Shown in pieces: positions 43,632-53,255 of a stretch of 64,000 bases of DNA. Each line of letters starts with the position of its first letter. Within the stretch, counting starts at the first letter, position 1. Origin of the DNA: Actinomadura sp. HBU206391 (lineage in GTDB: Bacteria; Actinomycetota; Actinomycetes; Streptosporangiales; Streptosporangiaceae); assembly GCF_014323665.1 (NCBI RefSeq), contig NZ_JABVEB010000009.1, positions 1 to 64,000 on the forward strand, given 5' to 3'. Below the pieces are notes generated by a model, which was given only the letters and a program-made list of their open reading frames with translations, did not search any database and was not told where the DNA came from. Both the position numbers and the translations under genes were made by a program.

Positions 43632-44033
43632 ATGGAAACCTCACGACGCCCACGACGAAGACGCCCGGCCACGGACGTCGTGCTGCCGACCCCGGTGCGC
43701 GCGATCAGGATCCTCCTGTACGCCGCCGCGGGCCTCACGCTGGCCGCGGCGATCAACGCGTGGATACTGGCCGGCGGCGCGTACGGCTTCGGCATCGCGC
43801 TCACCGTGGCCCTTCCCGGGATCGGCAGCGCTCTGGCCGCGAGAGCCGTCGCCACCCGGCCGAGCCACCGCCTGTGGATCGCCATCGTGGTCCTGGAGAT
43901 CCTTTACCTGCTGTGGCAGTTCGCCCGCATCGGCATCGGTGACCCCTTCGGCGTGCTCGGCCTGGCCTTTCCGGTCGCCACGCTGATCCTCCTCTGCCGG
44001 GCCCGGACTCGCCGGTACTTCCGGTCAGCCTGA
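43632..44033 (+). CDS. Small four-helix membrane protein
   Basis: 133 aa. An Arg-rich cytoplasmic start (~20 residues) is followed by four hydrophobic segments (about 25-48, 50-70, 80-100, 105-125) and an Arg-rich tail. I do not recognise a family. Located 54 nt past xseA. A membrane protein of unknown function, plausible from composition and typical third-position GC. Confidence 0.6.
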   Translation: METSRRPRRRRPATDVVLPTPVRAIRILLYAAAGLTLAAAINAWILAGGAYGFGIALTVALPGIGSALAARAVATRPSHRLWIAIVVLEILYLLWQFARIGIGDPFGVLGLAFPVATLILLCRARTRRYFRSA

Positions 44034-44069
44034 GACGGTCGCGGACCCGACGGAATCTGAGGCCACCCG

Positions 44070-44816
44070 ATGAGCATCCCGGCACGACCACTCGCCCACG
44101 TCGGCGCGATACTGGCGCTCGTGGCGGCGGCGGCGTGCGGTCCGTCCACGCGCGACGCACCGCCGGCCGCTCGCACGACGTCCACGTCCGCCGGCCCGAG
44201 GAGTCCCATGGCACCGACCGACGTCCGCGAAACGGTGCGGCAGGCCATGGCGGCCGCGGGCCGCCCGGACCGGGCCGCCCTCGCCTCCGATACCGCCGCG
44301 ACGACGATCAGTGAGCTCTCTGTGCCGATCCTGCGGGGCTGGCGCCTGCTCCGGTTCGACGCCGTCCCGCATCCTGGCGCGAGCTTCTACGTCGCGGTCG
44401 GGCCCGCCGGAGTCCTCCACCTCACCGAGGAGCCGGCGTCCTTCACGAAGGTGCTCCAGGCCGCGAACGTGACACCGACATCTGCCGCCGACGCGGCCGC
44501 GCTGGCCCGCGCGTACGTCGAGACGACCAGGCCCATGACCGAACTCGTCCGCGTCGTCGGCGACGTCGACGACATCCTGTGGGTACCGCGGCCCACCCCG
44601 GACGAGCGGCGCGCACGCGAACGGGCGAGCGTCAGGCTACGACCCGTCCTGCGGCCTCCCGACGCTGTGGAAGAAGGCGGCTCCTGGGTGGCCACCGTCT
44701 TCGTCCAACGCGGCGACACCGTCGAGCGGCGGACCGTGACCATCGGTGCCGACCGCTCGCTGACGGAGCGCGGCAAGGTCATGGCCCGCGATCTGCCGGT
44801 TCCTTACGTGGCCTGA
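44070..44816 (+). CDS. Putative lipoprotein, unknown function
   Basis: 248 aa. A signal peptide ends in a lipobox (AAAAC, C23), so membrane-tethered export is predicted. A Thr/Ser-rich spacer leads to a soluble domain of about 190 residues with strands and helices (WRLLRFDAVPHPGASFYVAV). I see no known catalytic motif. It lies in the insert between xseA and xseB. Confidence 0.68.
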   Translation: MSIPARPLAHVGAILALVAAAACGPSTRDAPPAARTTSTSAGPRSPMAPTDVRETVRQAMAAAGRPDRAALASDTAATTISELSVPILRGWRLLRFDAVPHPGASFYVAVGPAGVLHLTEEPASFTKVLQAANVTPTSAADAAALARAYVETTRPMTELVRVVGDVDDILWVPRPTPDERRARERASVRLRPVLRPPDAVEEGGSWVATVFVQRGDTVERRTVTIGADRSLTERGKVMARDLPVPYVA

Positions 44817-44963
44817 CGGCCGGCCCGGCGGCAGAGTTCCTCCCGCGCCGCTCGGCGTCTCGCTTCGGTCGAGCCGTCGGCCGGTCAGGCGATCGATCAT
44901 GGACCGAATGGCTACAAATCACCACTAATGATCAATAGAGTGCTCGCGCGGAGGTGATCGCGA

Positions 44964-46508
44964 GTGCTTGATCGGCCCGGCCCGGCCCGGCGGAGGCGGC
45001 TTCTCCTCTCGCTTCCGTCCGGCAGAGACCGGGGCGAGGGATCGGTCTCTCATATCGCGGTGATCCTCCTCGTCGCCATCGTGACCGGCGCACTGGTGAC
45101 CTCCGTCCTCCCGGCCCAGATCACCGACCGCATCGGCGCGGCCGTGTGCCGGGTCCCCGGCGAGGACTGCGGACCGGATCGCACCACGGCCTCCCAATCC
45201 GACGATCCCGGCGCCGAGCGCGGAGAAGCCGAAGGTCCGGCCGGACGCGGGCAGGCCGATGCTCCCGGTGGCGACGCCGCCGAAACACCGGCCGGGGACG
45301 GGGAAGAGGGCAAGGGCGACTACTGGTCGTGCGGCTGGTTCGGGCAGACGGCCTGCGACATGGTGCAGGGGTTCGGCCGAGGCGCCAAGGAGGCCTTCGA
45401 CGGCGCGGCCGGCACCGCCTGCCTGATCCATATCTGTAGCCATTCGGGGTTCAAGCATTCCTGGGGCGGCGTCAAGCAGCTGTTCACCGATCCGGGTGAC
45501 TCGCTGAAGGCGATGTGGGACGACTCGACCAAGGGGATCCGCGAGGACTGGAAGAACGGCCACGAGGCGTCAGCGATGACCCGGACCATCCCCTCGGTTT
45601 TCGGGATGATCTTCGGTGGCAAGGGCCTGAACAAGCTCGGCGATCTCGCCAAGGCCAGGAAGGCGGCGAAGGCCGATCCCCATGCCGCGAAGACGGCGAG
45701 CGAGTCGGCCAAGGCGGCCGTGCGAAGAGCCGAGGATGCCGCCGCGAAGTTCGACATCAAGGGCGCTGAGGCCGCGCTGAAGGAGGCGGAGAAACATCTG
45801 CGCGACGCCGAGAAGGCGACGAAGAGATCTCCGACCAACCAGAACCTGTACGACACGGCGGTCGCGCGTGAACGGGTCGCCCATGCCCGGACGGCCCTCG
45901 TGGACGCCAGGGTGCGAAGCATCATGGTGAAGACGGCCGTCGGACGCCAGGCGCAGAAGATCCTGGACAGGTACAAGCCCAATGTCGTCTACCGTCGCGG
46001 GGGCGGCGGCTTCTACACATCGAGCAATAACACCATCTATATCGACACGAGGTGGTCGCAGAATCGGCAGGCCGTGGTGCTCATTCACGAGGCCAGCCAT
46101 GTCGAATTCCAGCACACCGGCCGAACGGTGAACGGCAGGGCGCGCGAGCTGTCGCGTTCCGACTATGTCGAGGGCATGTTGAGGGAGGAGGCCCACGGCA
46201 GGGTCCTCGAGGTCGAGGCCAACAGAGAACTGCGCGAGCAAGGCCTCAAGATACCCCGGAACACGCACGAGTCGATCTACGAGGACGCCTACGAGCGGGC
46301 CGTGAAGGCGGCGGACCAGGAGAGCAAGGATCACGGCTGGCCGCCGATGGACCAGGTGGAGAGATCCCAGATCGGGAAGCGGGCCGGCACCAAGGCCATT
46401 CTCGACGAGTATCGAGCCGGCCGTGTCCGCCCCTCGATCGCCACCGACCAGCCGTACACCGAGTACTACGGAGCGGCTTGGGACAGGATCAACGGCACCG
46501 CCCCCTGA
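44964..46508 (+). CDS. Putative exported zincin metallopeptidase / toxin-like protein with pilin-like N-terminus
   Basis: 514 aa, GTG start with GAGG upstream. An Arg-rich start with GEGSVSHIAVILLVAIVTGA (about 24-43) looks like the anchor of Flp/TadE-type or polymorphic-toxin proteins, followed by a Cys pair (AAVCRVPGEDC). Then come an acidic Gly-rich linker, a helical Ala/Lys region (about 215-310), and a C-terminal domain with HEASH (H374, E375, H378) and a later Glu-rich helix (EEAHGRVLEVEANREL), the plan of a zinc metallopeptidase. A short patch upstream is AT-rich. No immunity gene is obvious; toxin role is inference. Confidence 0.72.
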   Translation: MLDRPGPARRRRLLLSLPSGRDRGEGSVSHIAVILLVAIVTGALVTSVLPAQITDRIGAAVCRVPGEDCGPDRTTASQSDDPGAERGEAEGPAGRGQADAPGGDAAETPAGDGEEGKGDYWSCGWFGQTACDMVQGFGRGAKEAFDGAAGTACLIHICSHSGFKHSWGGVKQLFTDPGDSLKAMWDDSTKGIREDWKNGHEASAMTRTIPSVFGMIFGGKGLNKLGDLAKARKAAKADPHAAKTASESAKAAVRRAEDAAAKFDIKGAEAALKEAEKHLRDAEKATKRSPTNQNLYDTAVARERVAHARTALVDARVRSIMVKTAVGRQAQKILDRYKPNVVYRRGGGGFYTSSNNTIYIDTRWSQNRQAVVLIHEASHVEFQHTGRTVNGRARELSRSDYVEGMLREEAHGRVLEVEANRELREQGLKIPRNTHESIYEDAYERAVKAADQESKDHGWPPMDQVERSQIGKRAGTKAILDEYRAGRVRPSIATDQPYTEYYGAAWDRINGTAP

Positions 46509-46568
46509 GCTTCCGGAGCGCCCGTCCGGACGGCGGAGCGATGAGCCTCCACCTGCCGCCGGTACAGT

Positions 46569-46850
46569 GTGGCCGTGGCGCAGAACGCACCGGATCAGTC
46601 CGGCTCACCGGCTCAAAACCTCCGCGCGGACGAACCGGAGTCGTACGAGCACGCGCGTGACGAGCTCGCCGACGTCGTGCGGCGGCTCGAGGCGGGCGGG
46701 CTCACGCTGGAGGAGTCCCTGACCCTGTGGGAGCGGGGCGAGCGGCTGGCCAGGGCCTGTGAGGAGTGGCTCGAAGGGGCCCGCGCCCGGCTCGCGGCCG
46801 TGATACCGGACCGCGCCACCGCCGACGGCGGACCCGAGACCCCGTTCTGA
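46569..46850 (+). CDS. xseB: Exodeoxyribonuclease VII small subunit
   Basis: 93 aa from GTG 46569 (GTG 46575 equally possible; no clear ribosome site). The XseB two-helix core is present: [40 protein letters not shown]. Cofactor of XseA. It is separated from xseA by about 3 kb carrying three genes. Confidence 0.92.
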   Translation: MAVAQNAPDQSGSPAQNLRADEPESYEHARDELADVVRRLEAGGLTLEESLTLWERGERLARACEEWLEGARARLAAVIPDRATADGGPETPF

Positions 46851-46928
46851 CCACTGCCGCGATCTGCCGCTCGTCCGCGTGATGGTGCTCGCGCTCGGCC
46901 GCGTGATCAGCGTCCCGGCACAGCCTGC

Positions 46929-47579
46929 TCAGGTGGGCGACGGCCCGGGACTCACGGCCGCCTTCGGCTGGGGACGCAGCGAGCCGGCCAGCACCGCGAG
47001 CTCGTCGTACGAGGCCGTACCGGTCACGACCAGCGTGACGTCGGGCAGCCGGCGCACCAGCGAGCGCTGCTTCTTGTCCTCACGGAAGTACTGATCCCAG
47101 CTCGCCCCGGCGATCTGCTGGGCTCCCACCCGCTGGTTGCGGTTGGTCATGCGCGCCACGAAGACCTCTGGCCGTTCGTCGCTCTGCTCCAGCGCGGCGT
47201 ACTCGTCGGTGGGCGTCACGAAGCCGAGATGCCAGGCCACCGGCTCCTTGCCCCGCTCGCCGGTGAGCCGGGAGCTGGTCGGCCGCCACCGGGCCGGCAG
47301 GCCCTGCGGCACGTACGAGGTGTACGGCGCGGAGATCAGCAGGGCGCGCGTGTGCGGGGCGTAGTCGACGGTCGGCAGCGTCTCCTTCTGGCTGCGCGGG
47401 GTGATCAGCACGATCACGCCGACCAGCGTGAGACAGGCCAGCATCGCCATGGTGAAGCCGCCGAGCCCGGTGGTCAGCCGCTTGTACACGGCCGGGCTCA
47501 CCGGCGTTGGCTCCGGTGCCGGCGCCGTGCCGGCGTGGGTGGTCCGGTCGGTCACCGTCTCAGGATCGCCCACGCTCAC
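46929..47579 (-). CDS. DUF4245 membrane protein
   Basis: 216 aa, GTG start overlapping the TetR stop (GTGA). A Pro/Thr-rich cytoplasmic start is followed by one membrane helix (about 40-60) and an extracellular domain with PTVDYAPHTRALLISAPY and YVPQGLPARWRPTSSR, the DUF4245 core. DUF4245 genes commonly sit between xseB and glpX in actinomycetes. Function unknown. Confidence 0.88.
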   Translation of the reverse strand: MSVGDPETVTDRTTHAGTAPAPEPTPVSPAVYKRLTTGLGGFTMAMLACLTLVGVIVLITPRSQKETLPTVDYAPHTRALLISAPYTSYVPQGLPARWRPTSSRLTGERGKEPVAWHLGFVTPTDEYAALEQSDERPEVFVARMTNRNQRVGAQQIAGASWDQYFREDKKQRSLVRRLPDVTLVVTGTASYDELAVLAGSLRPQPKAAVSPGPSPT

Positions 47580-48190
47580 GCGCGCTCCGCACGGGGGTTC
47601 CTGATCGTCTCGATGATCGCCATGATGTCGCCCGCGAGCCTGCGGGACGCCTCTGCGTCGTCACTGAGCGAGATCTCGGTCACGGCCGCCGCCATCGCCC
47701 CGGTGAGAACGATCACGAGCGGTTCGTCGACCCCGCCGTCGGCGGAGTGGAACAGGGCGGCGTTGAGCCGTGCCCACCTGCGAAGCCGCTTCTGCATCAC
47801 GCGGTCGAAACCTGGCGGGCCGTCGCCGGAGATGAACAGCCGCGAAACCTCGCGCTCGGCCAGGCAACCGTCGATATAGGCGGTGGCGCCGGCGATGAAC
47901 AGCCGCATCGGGTCGGACTCGCCGGCGTCGCGTACGGCGTGGATCGCCTCGCGCGTGCGCTCCTGCTGGCGGTTCTGGAACTCCTCGAACAGGGTCAGAT
48001 AGAGATCGGCCTTGCCGTTGAAGTGGTGGTAGAGGCTGCCGACGCTGGCCCCGGCCTTGGCGACGATGTCGGTCACCGCCGCCTGGGCGAACCCCGCCTC
48101 GGCGAACACACCGCGCGCGGCGGTCAGCAGCGCGCCCCTGGTGGCGGCCCCGCGATCGGACACCCGCACGGGCGGTTCGTCAATGCTCAC
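47576..48190 (-). CDS. TetR-family transcriptional regulator
   Basis: 204 aa, GTG start with GGGGAG upstream. The N-terminal TetR helix-turn-helix is clear ([20 protein letters not shown] then [13 protein letters not shown], about 30-62), followed by a helical ligand-binding domain. Coupled to the DUF4245 gene and divergent from glpX across a 202-nt region. It may control both, but no target or ligand can be stated. Confidence 0.9.
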   Translation of the reverse strand: MSIDEPPVRVSDRGAATRGALLTAARGVFAEAGFAQAAVTDIVAKAGASVGSLYHHFNGKADLYLTLFEEFQNRQQERTREAIHAVRDAGESDPMRLFIAGATAYIDGCLAEREVSRLFISGDGPPGFDRVMQKRLRRWARLNAALFHSADGGVDEPLVIVLTGAMAAAVTEISLSDDAEASRRLAGDIMAIIETIRNPRAERA

Positions 48191-48329
48191 GCTCGCGCTC
48201 CCCGTCCATAGTCACCGCTCATCTCTCACCTGGGCGTGGGGACCCGGTCCGCGGGCCGGGAGGACGCCCTCCTCCTCCCTGGTAACCGTATCCGCCCGCT
48301 CGCAGCAGCGGACACACGTGCCGATGAGG

Positions 48330-48357
48330 TTACGCCCTGCCAGGTGGGAACTACGAT
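48330..48357 (+). promoter_or_regulatory. Candidate glpX promoter
   Basis: TTACGC (48330-48335) and TACGAT (48352-48357), separated by 16 nt, lie about 35 nt before the glpX ATG. The -35 element is a weak match. Confidence 0.35.
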
Positions 48358-48392
48358 CCCATGCAAGGCCGACTAGTGAAGGGCAGCCCGCT

Positions 48393-49427
48393 ATGTCTGA
48401 TGAAACGACCGTTTCCTCCCCACTTGCCACGGCCAAGGACGCGCCTGACCGCAACCTAGCCGTGGAATTGGTCCGAGTGACCGAGGCCGCCGCGATGGCC
48501 GCGGCCCGGTGGGTCGGGCGCGGCGACAAGAACGGTGCCGACGGCGCCGCGGTCAACGCCATGCGCCAGCTGATCAACACCGTGTCCATGAAGGGCGTGG
48601 TGGTGATCGGTGAGGGTGAGAAGGACAACGCGCCGATGCTCTACAACGGCGAACAGGTCGGCGATGGCAGCGGAGCCGAGTGCGACGTGGCGGTGGATCC
48701 CATTGACGGCACCCGGTTGACCGCGCTCGGGATGAACAACGCGATCTCGGTGATCGCGGTGAGCGCCCGGGGTTCGATGTACGACCCGTCCGCGGTGTTC
48801 TACATGGAGAAGCTGGTCACCGGGCCTGAGGCCGCCGACGTCGTGGACATCCAGCGGCCGGTCGCCGACAACATCCGTGCCGTCGCCCGCGCCAAGGGCT
48901 CGTCCACGCAGGACGTCACCGTCGTCATCCTTGATCGCCCGAGGCACGAGGATCTCGTCACCCAGGTCCGCGAGTCGGGGGCGCGGATCAAGTTCATCAC
49001 CGACGGCGACGTGGCCGGCGCGATCATGGCCGCCCGCGAGGGCACCGGCGTGGACCTGCTCCTCGGCATCGGCGGCACCCCGGAGGGCATCATCGCCGCC
49101 TGTGCCATCAAGGCCCTCGGCGGGGTGATCCAAGGCAGGCTGTGGCCGCAGGACGACGCCGAGCGGCAGAAGGCCATCGACGCGGGCCACGACCTCGGCC
49201 GGGTGCTGACCACCGACGATCTCGTCACCTCCGACGACGTGTTCTTCGCCGCCACCGGCATCACCGATGGCGAGCTGGCGAGCGGCGTGCGCTACCGCAA
49301 GGGCACGGCGTCCACCAGTTCGCTCGTCATGCGCTCGCGCAGCGGCACGATCCGCAAAATCCAGAGCGAACACCAGCTCGGCAAGCTGCGCGCCTACAGC
49401 GCGATCAACTTCGACACGGCGTCGTAG
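48393..49427 (+). CDS. glpX: Class II fructose-1,6-bisphosphatase
   Basis: 344 aa from ATG 48393; a longer frame upstream overlaps the TetR gene antisense and is not used. Motifs: [15 protein letters not shown] (metal and substrate), [20 protein letters not shown]. It converts fructose 1,6-bisphosphate to fructose 6-phosphate in gluconeogenesis. Length is normal for GlpX. It stands opposite a TetR gene and converges with the DUF1707 gene. Confidence 0.95.
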   Translation: MSDETTVSSPLATAKDAPDRNLAVELVRVTEAAAMAAARWVGRGDKNGADGAAVNAMRQLINTVSMKGVVVIGEGEKDNAPMLYNGEQVGDGSGAECDVAVDPIDGTRLTALGMNNAISVIAVSARGSMYDPSAVFYMEKLVTGPEAADVVDIQRPVADNIRAVARAKGSSTQDVTVVILDRPRHEDLVTQVRESGARIKFITDGDVAGAIMAAREGTGVDLLLGIGGTPEGIIAACAIKALGGVIQGRLWPQDDAERQKAIDAGHDLGRVLTTDDLVTSDDVFFAATGITDGELASGVRYRKGTASTSSLVMRSRSGTIRKIQSEHQLGKLRAYSAINFDTAS

Positions 49428-49442
49428 CCGCCGCGCCCGGCG

Positions 49443-50063
49443 TCAGCGCCCGCGGAGGCGCTGGCGCCACTTGCGCTTGGGCGTACGGGCCTGGATCGAA
49501 CCCATCACCGCGGTGCCGACGATCTCGATGAGCGGGCCGTCGGGCGCGCCCGGCGGGACCCAGATCTTGAGCTTCCGGGAACTCAAGATCATGCGGCTGG
49601 TGACGTCGACCCGCACCCCTTCGGGGATCAGCAGCCGGACATGCCCGCACACGATGTTGGCGTCGATGACGATATGGCTGCGCTGCAGAATCGCCTCGCG
49701 AAGATCCAGCTCGACCGACCCGAACAACGCCGTCACGGGGAAGCGGGCCGGCGCCACCCAGCGCCCGCCCCGGCGTGCCGATCCGAACAGCGCGTGCAGG
49801 GGCCGGTCGTCGACACGGATGGGCTGCTGCTCGGGCGGCAGCAGATCGAGGGTCAGCACGGAGAGTTCCCCGAGCGTGCGCGCGGCGTAGGCCCGCTCCA
49901 TCCGTTCTCCGTGCTCCACCATGGTCAGCCGCCCGTCGGCGAGCGCGGCTCCGATCAGTGCCACGACCTTCTCGCGGTCGGCGTCGGAGGCGCGCAGGTC
50001 CCGCGCGGGGACGTCGCCGCCCCGAGTCGCCGGGCGCCAGGGGTTGTCCACGCTCCGAACCAT
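49443..50063 (-). CDS. DUF1707 protein with LiaF-like C-terminus
   Basis: 206 aa. Residues 20-75 match DUF1707 (LRASDADREKVVALIGAALA, DGRLTMVEHGERMERAYAA). The C-terminal half (about 110-190) is a strand-rich repeat domain of the LiaF / cell-wall-antibiotic-response type (ALFGSVELDLREA, IVCGHVRLLIPEGVRVDV). No membrane helix is seen. Such proteins are often linked to envelope stress, though their biochemical role is unknown. Confidence 0.88.
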   Translation of the reverse strand: MVRSVDNPWRPATRGGDVPARDLRASDADREKVVALIGAALADGRLTMVEHGERMERAYAARTLGELSVLTLDLLPPEQQPIRVDDRPLHALFGSARRGGRWVAPARFPVTALFGSVELDLREAILQRSHIVIDANIVCGHVRLLIPEGVRVDVTSRMILSSRKLKIWVPPGAPDGPLIEIVGTAVMGSIQARTPKRKWRQRLRGR

Positions 50064-50203
50064 ATCCGCGAGCGTACGTCGCGAGAACCCGCCGGTCCCC
50101 CTGACCGCCCGAACAAATCACGCTATGAGCCCCATCTCATCAGCAAAGCCCGGACACGAGCGGTGGACCGGTGGAGTCCACTCCGGGCGACAAGGGGGGC
50201 ATC

Positions 50204-50725
50204 ATGCGAATGAGGATCCGACCGGGGAACACAGCCGTGCTCGGCGCCGTCATCGGCGCCGTGACGTTCGGGCTCGCCACGCCGGCGATGGCGACGGGCA
50301 CGGTGGGGGTCACTCCGGGCCAGGCCCAGCGGGGGCAGAAGGTCACGGTCCACGTCGAGGAGTGCGCCGAGGACGGTTCGGTGGCCAAGTCGGATGCCTT
50401 CGCCGCCGACGTCATCCTCAACACCGAGGGCGAGCGGGTGGGGGTCGCCGGCCTGGCGACCATCGCGAGCCATGCGACGTTCGGCGTGCACCAGGTCCAT
50501 GTGGAGTGCGCGGGCGTGAACTTCGTCGGGCGGGTGACCGTTACCGCCGGTAAGGGCGGGCCCGCGGGCAAGGGTCACCCCGTTCCCAAGGGCGGCGCCA
50601 AGACCGGCCTGGGCGGCGGTGGCGAGAACCTGCCGCTGGTGGGTGCCGGAAGCGCTCTGCTCCTGGGCGCCGGTGGCGTGGGCGCGCTGGCGATCCGGCG
50701 ACGCCGCTCCGATGCCAGGTCCTAG
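50204..50725 (+). CDS. Secreted surface protein with degenerate LPxTG-like signal
   Basis: 173 aa from ATG 50204 (GGGGGG upstream; ATG 50210 also possible). Signal peptide to AMA (about residue 30). A strand-rich middle domain with two Cys (EECAEDGS, HVECAGV) is followed by a Gly/Lys linker. The C-terminus has the plan of a sortase substrate: NLPLVG, hydrophobic helix, RRRRS. The motif has Val where Thr is expected. The sortase gene follows with a 14-nt overlap, so a cognate pair is likely (inference). Confidence 0.78.
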   Translation: MRMRIRPGNTAVLGAVIGAVTFGLATPAMATGTVGVTPGQAQRGQKVTVHVEECAEDGSVAKSDAFAADVILNTEGERVGVAGLATIASHATFGVHQVHVECAGVNFVGRVTVTAGKGGPAGKGHPVPKGGAKTGLGGGGENLPLVGAGSALLLGAGGVGALAIRRRRSDARS

Positions 50726-51338
50726 CGCACGCGGCCGTGCCCTCCTGGTCACGGCCGCCGTCTTGGGTCTGACCGGCGCTTTCACGCTCGGCCTCGGGCT
50801 GCGCGGCACGCCGGGACCGCCCCAGCCGCCCGCCTGGGCGGCAACCGCCCGACCGGTGGATCACACACCCGCCGTGCTCGGCCGGTCGGCCCCGGAGCAG
50901 ATCTCGATCCCCTCGATCGGTCTGCGTGCCCGGCTGACCTCCCTCTACCTCGGGCCCGACGGGTCGCTGTCTGCGCCGCCGGCCGGCCGTCCCGGGCTCG
51001 CCGGGTGGTACGCCCAGGGCCCGGCCCCCGGTGAGCCGGGCCCGGCCGTCATCCTGGGCCATGTCGACACCCGCGATGGGCCTGCGATCTTCTACGACCT
51101 CGGCAGGCTCCGGCCCGGCGACACCGTCGAGGTGACCCGCCGAGACCGCGCGGTGGTGGTCTTCCGGATCGAGTCGATCGAACAGGTGCCCAAGGACCGG
51201 TTCCCGACGAACAAGGTCTACGACCCGTTGGATTACGCCGGTCTGCGCCTGATCACCTGCGGGGGCCGGTTCGACAGGGCCGGCAAGAGCTACACCCACA
51301 ACGTCATCGCGTACGCCCACCAGACCGCGATCCGCTGA
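50712..51338 (+). CDS. Class F-type sortase
   Basis: 208 aa from ATG 50712. An N-terminal anchor helix (about 8-30) and Pro-rich spacer lead to the sortase beta-barrel. Catalytic His is H117 (ILGHVDT) and catalytic Cys is C183 (LITCGG), with the family end YTHNVIAYA. It joins LPxTG-type proteins to the cell envelope, outside the membrane. It overlaps the candidate substrate gene, so the two are co-expressed. Confidence 0.9.
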   Translation: MPGPSARGRALLVTAAVLGLTGAFTLGLGLRGTPGPPQPPAWAATARPVDHTPAVLGRSAPEQISIPSIGLRARLTSLYLGPDGSLSAPPAGRPGLAGWYAQGPAPGEPGPAVILGHVDTRDGPAIFYDLGRLRPGDTVEVTRRDRAVVVFRIESIEQVPKDRFPTNKVYDPLDYAGLRLITCGGRFDRAGKSYTHNVIAYAHQTAIR

Positions 51339-51405
51339 ACCCTCGCCGGGCGGGTGGCGGGAAAACCCGATGAGGAATGTCGCACCGGCTGCCTAAGGTG
51401 GCGCC

Positions 51406-52362
51406 ATGACGACCGCGAGCTCCCGGGCAGGCATCCCGTGCGAGGACACAGGCGGTGCGCCGGCCATCGCGCTGCGGGGCGTGGTCAAACGGTTCGGCGG
51501 GCTCACCGCCGTGGACGGCCTGGATCTGGAGGTTCCGACCGGCATCTGCCTCGGCCTGCTCGGCCCCAACGGCGCGGGCAAGTCCACCACGATGCGGCTG
51601 CTGACCGCGCAGGCGCTCGCCGACGAGGGCACGATCGACGTGCTGGGTCATCCGATCCCGCGCGAGTCGAAGCGGGCCCGGGCGCAGATGGGCGTCGTGC
51701 CGCAACAGGACAACATGGACGAGGAGCTCACCGCCCGCGAGAACCTCGAGGTGTTCGCGCATCTCTACCGGGTGCCGCGGGCCGGCCGCCGCGCGGCGGT
51801 CGACGACGCGCTGGCGCTCGCTCATCTCACCGGGCGCCAGCACACCCGGGTGGACGACCTGTCCGGCGGGATGCGACGGCGGTTGCTCATCGCACGGGGG
51901 CTGGTGCACCGTCCCCGGCTCGTGCTGCTCGACGAGCCGACGGTGGGCCTTGATCCACAGATTCGCGCGGAGTTGTGGGGCCTCATCGACGCGCTGCGGG
52001 CGGCCGGCACGACGGTGCTGATGTCGACGCACTACATCGAGGAGGCCGAGCGGCTCGCCGACGAGTGCGCCCTCATGTCGCAGGGCAGGATCGCCGCCCG
52101 CGGCACACCGGCCAAGCTCATCGAGGAGTACGCCGGCACCTGGGCGGTCGAGCACTACGGGCCGCCGGCACGGCTCGCCGAGGTCGAGGAGCTGGTACGG
52201 GCGGCCGGTCTGCCGGCCCGCCCCACCGGCACGTCGGTGTCGGTGCTGCGGGCCGAGTCGATGACCGAGTCGCTGGCGGACGCGCTCGGCCCGGGTGGCG
52301 TACGACGCCCGGCCAACCTCGAGGACGTCTTCGTCGTCCTCACCGGGGAGCAAGTGGAATGA
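51406..52362 (+). CDS. DrrA-type ABC exporter ATPase
   Basis: 318 aa. Walker A GPNGAGKST, signature LSGGMRRRLLIARGL, Walker B LVLLDEPTVGLDP and H-loop STHYIEEAERLAD are present. The C-terminal ~100 residues match the DrrA/NodI-type extension. It pairs with the permease next door (ATGA overlap). DrrAB-type exporters pump drugs or lipids; the substrate is unknown here. Confidence 0.93.
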   Translation: MTTASSRAGIPCEDTGGAPAIALRGVVKRFGGLTAVDGLDLEVPTGICLGLLGPNGAGKSTTMRLLTAQALADEGTIDVLGHPIPRESKRARAQMGVVPQQDNMDEELTARENLEVFAHLYRVPRAGRRAAVDDALALAHLTGRQHTRVDDLSGGMRRRLLIARGLVHRPRLVLLDEPTVGLDPQIRAELWGLIDALRAAGTTVLMSTHYIEEAERLADECALMSQGRIAARGTPAKLIEEYAGTWAVEHYGPPARLAEVEELVRAAGLPARPTGTSVSVLRAESMTESLADALGPGGVRRPANLEDVFVVLTGEQVE

Positions 52363-53171
52363 GCCTCGTCGAACCGGTCGAAACCACGTCCGCGACGCCT
52401 CCGCGTCACCGGATCGAGCTCGCGGCGCTGCAGGGCACGTGGCGGCACGAGATCGCGCTGTTCCGTCGCTACTGGCGGTCGCAGTCGTTCGCCTCGATGT
52501 TCGAGCCGACCTTCATGATGCTGGCGTTCGGCTACGGCTTCGGCTCGCTCATGGCGATGGTCGGCGACTACCGCTACCTCGACTTCGTCGGCACCGGCAT
52601 GGTGGGCACGGCCGCCCTGTTCACCTCGGTGTTCCCCGGGATGTTCAACGGCTATATCCGCCGGGTCTTCCAGCACACCTACGACGCGATGCTCGCCACC
52701 CCGCTGGACGTGCACGAGCTCGTCACCGGCGAGGTCACCTGGATCGCGGCGAAGTCGTCGGTCTACGGGTGCGCGCCCCTGTTCGTGGCCATGGCGTTCG
52801 GCCTCGATCCGAGCCCCGGGATGCTGCTCGTGCCGCTGATCGTGTTCGTCACGGCCCTCGGCTTCGGGCTGCTCGGCATGTGGACCTCGACGATCGTGCC
52901 GTCGATCAACTCCTTCGACTACGTGATCACCGGGGTGGTGACTCCGCTGTTCCTCGTGGCGGGGACGTTCTTTCCGATCAGCGCTCTGCCGGGCTGGGTG
53001 CACGTCGCCGCTCAGTTCAACCCCCTGCTGCACTGCGTCGAACTCGTTCGCCATGCCGTGTTCGGCGTCCGGCCGCTCGCCGATGCCGGCCATTTCGGCG
53101 TGCTGCTGCTGTTCGCCGCGCTGATGTGGGTGCTGGCGGTCCGGGGGATGCGCCGTCGCCTGATCGGATAG
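52359..53171 (+). CDS. ABC-2 type (DrrB-like) exporter permease
   Basis: 270 aa from ATG 52359; a longer frame in the same phase lies inside the ATPase gene and is not used. A short cytoplasmic start is followed by six membrane helices (about 45-265), with the ABC-2 motif LFLVAGTFFPISALPGWV near 205. It forms the transport channel with the DrrA-type ATPase. Confidence 0.92.
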   Translation: MSLVEPVETTSATPPRHRIELAALQGTWRHEIALFRRYWRSQSFASMFEPTFMMLAFGYGFGSLMAMVGDYRYLDFVGTGMVGTAALFTSVFPGMFNGYIRRVFQHTYDAMLATPLDVHELVTGEVTWIAAKSSVYGCAPLFVAMAFGLDPSPGMLLVPLIVFVTALGFGLLGMWTSTIVPSINSFDYVITGVVTPLFLVAGTFFPISALPGWVHVAAQFNPLLHCVELVRHAVFGVRPLADAGHFGVLLLFAALMWVLAVRGMRRRLIG

Positions 53172-53255
53172 CCGGGGCCCGCCCTTCACTATTGACCTGG
53201 GGTGACGTCCGTCCCTAGCCTGACGCGAAACTTCTTCATGTTGATGGAGATCGCC

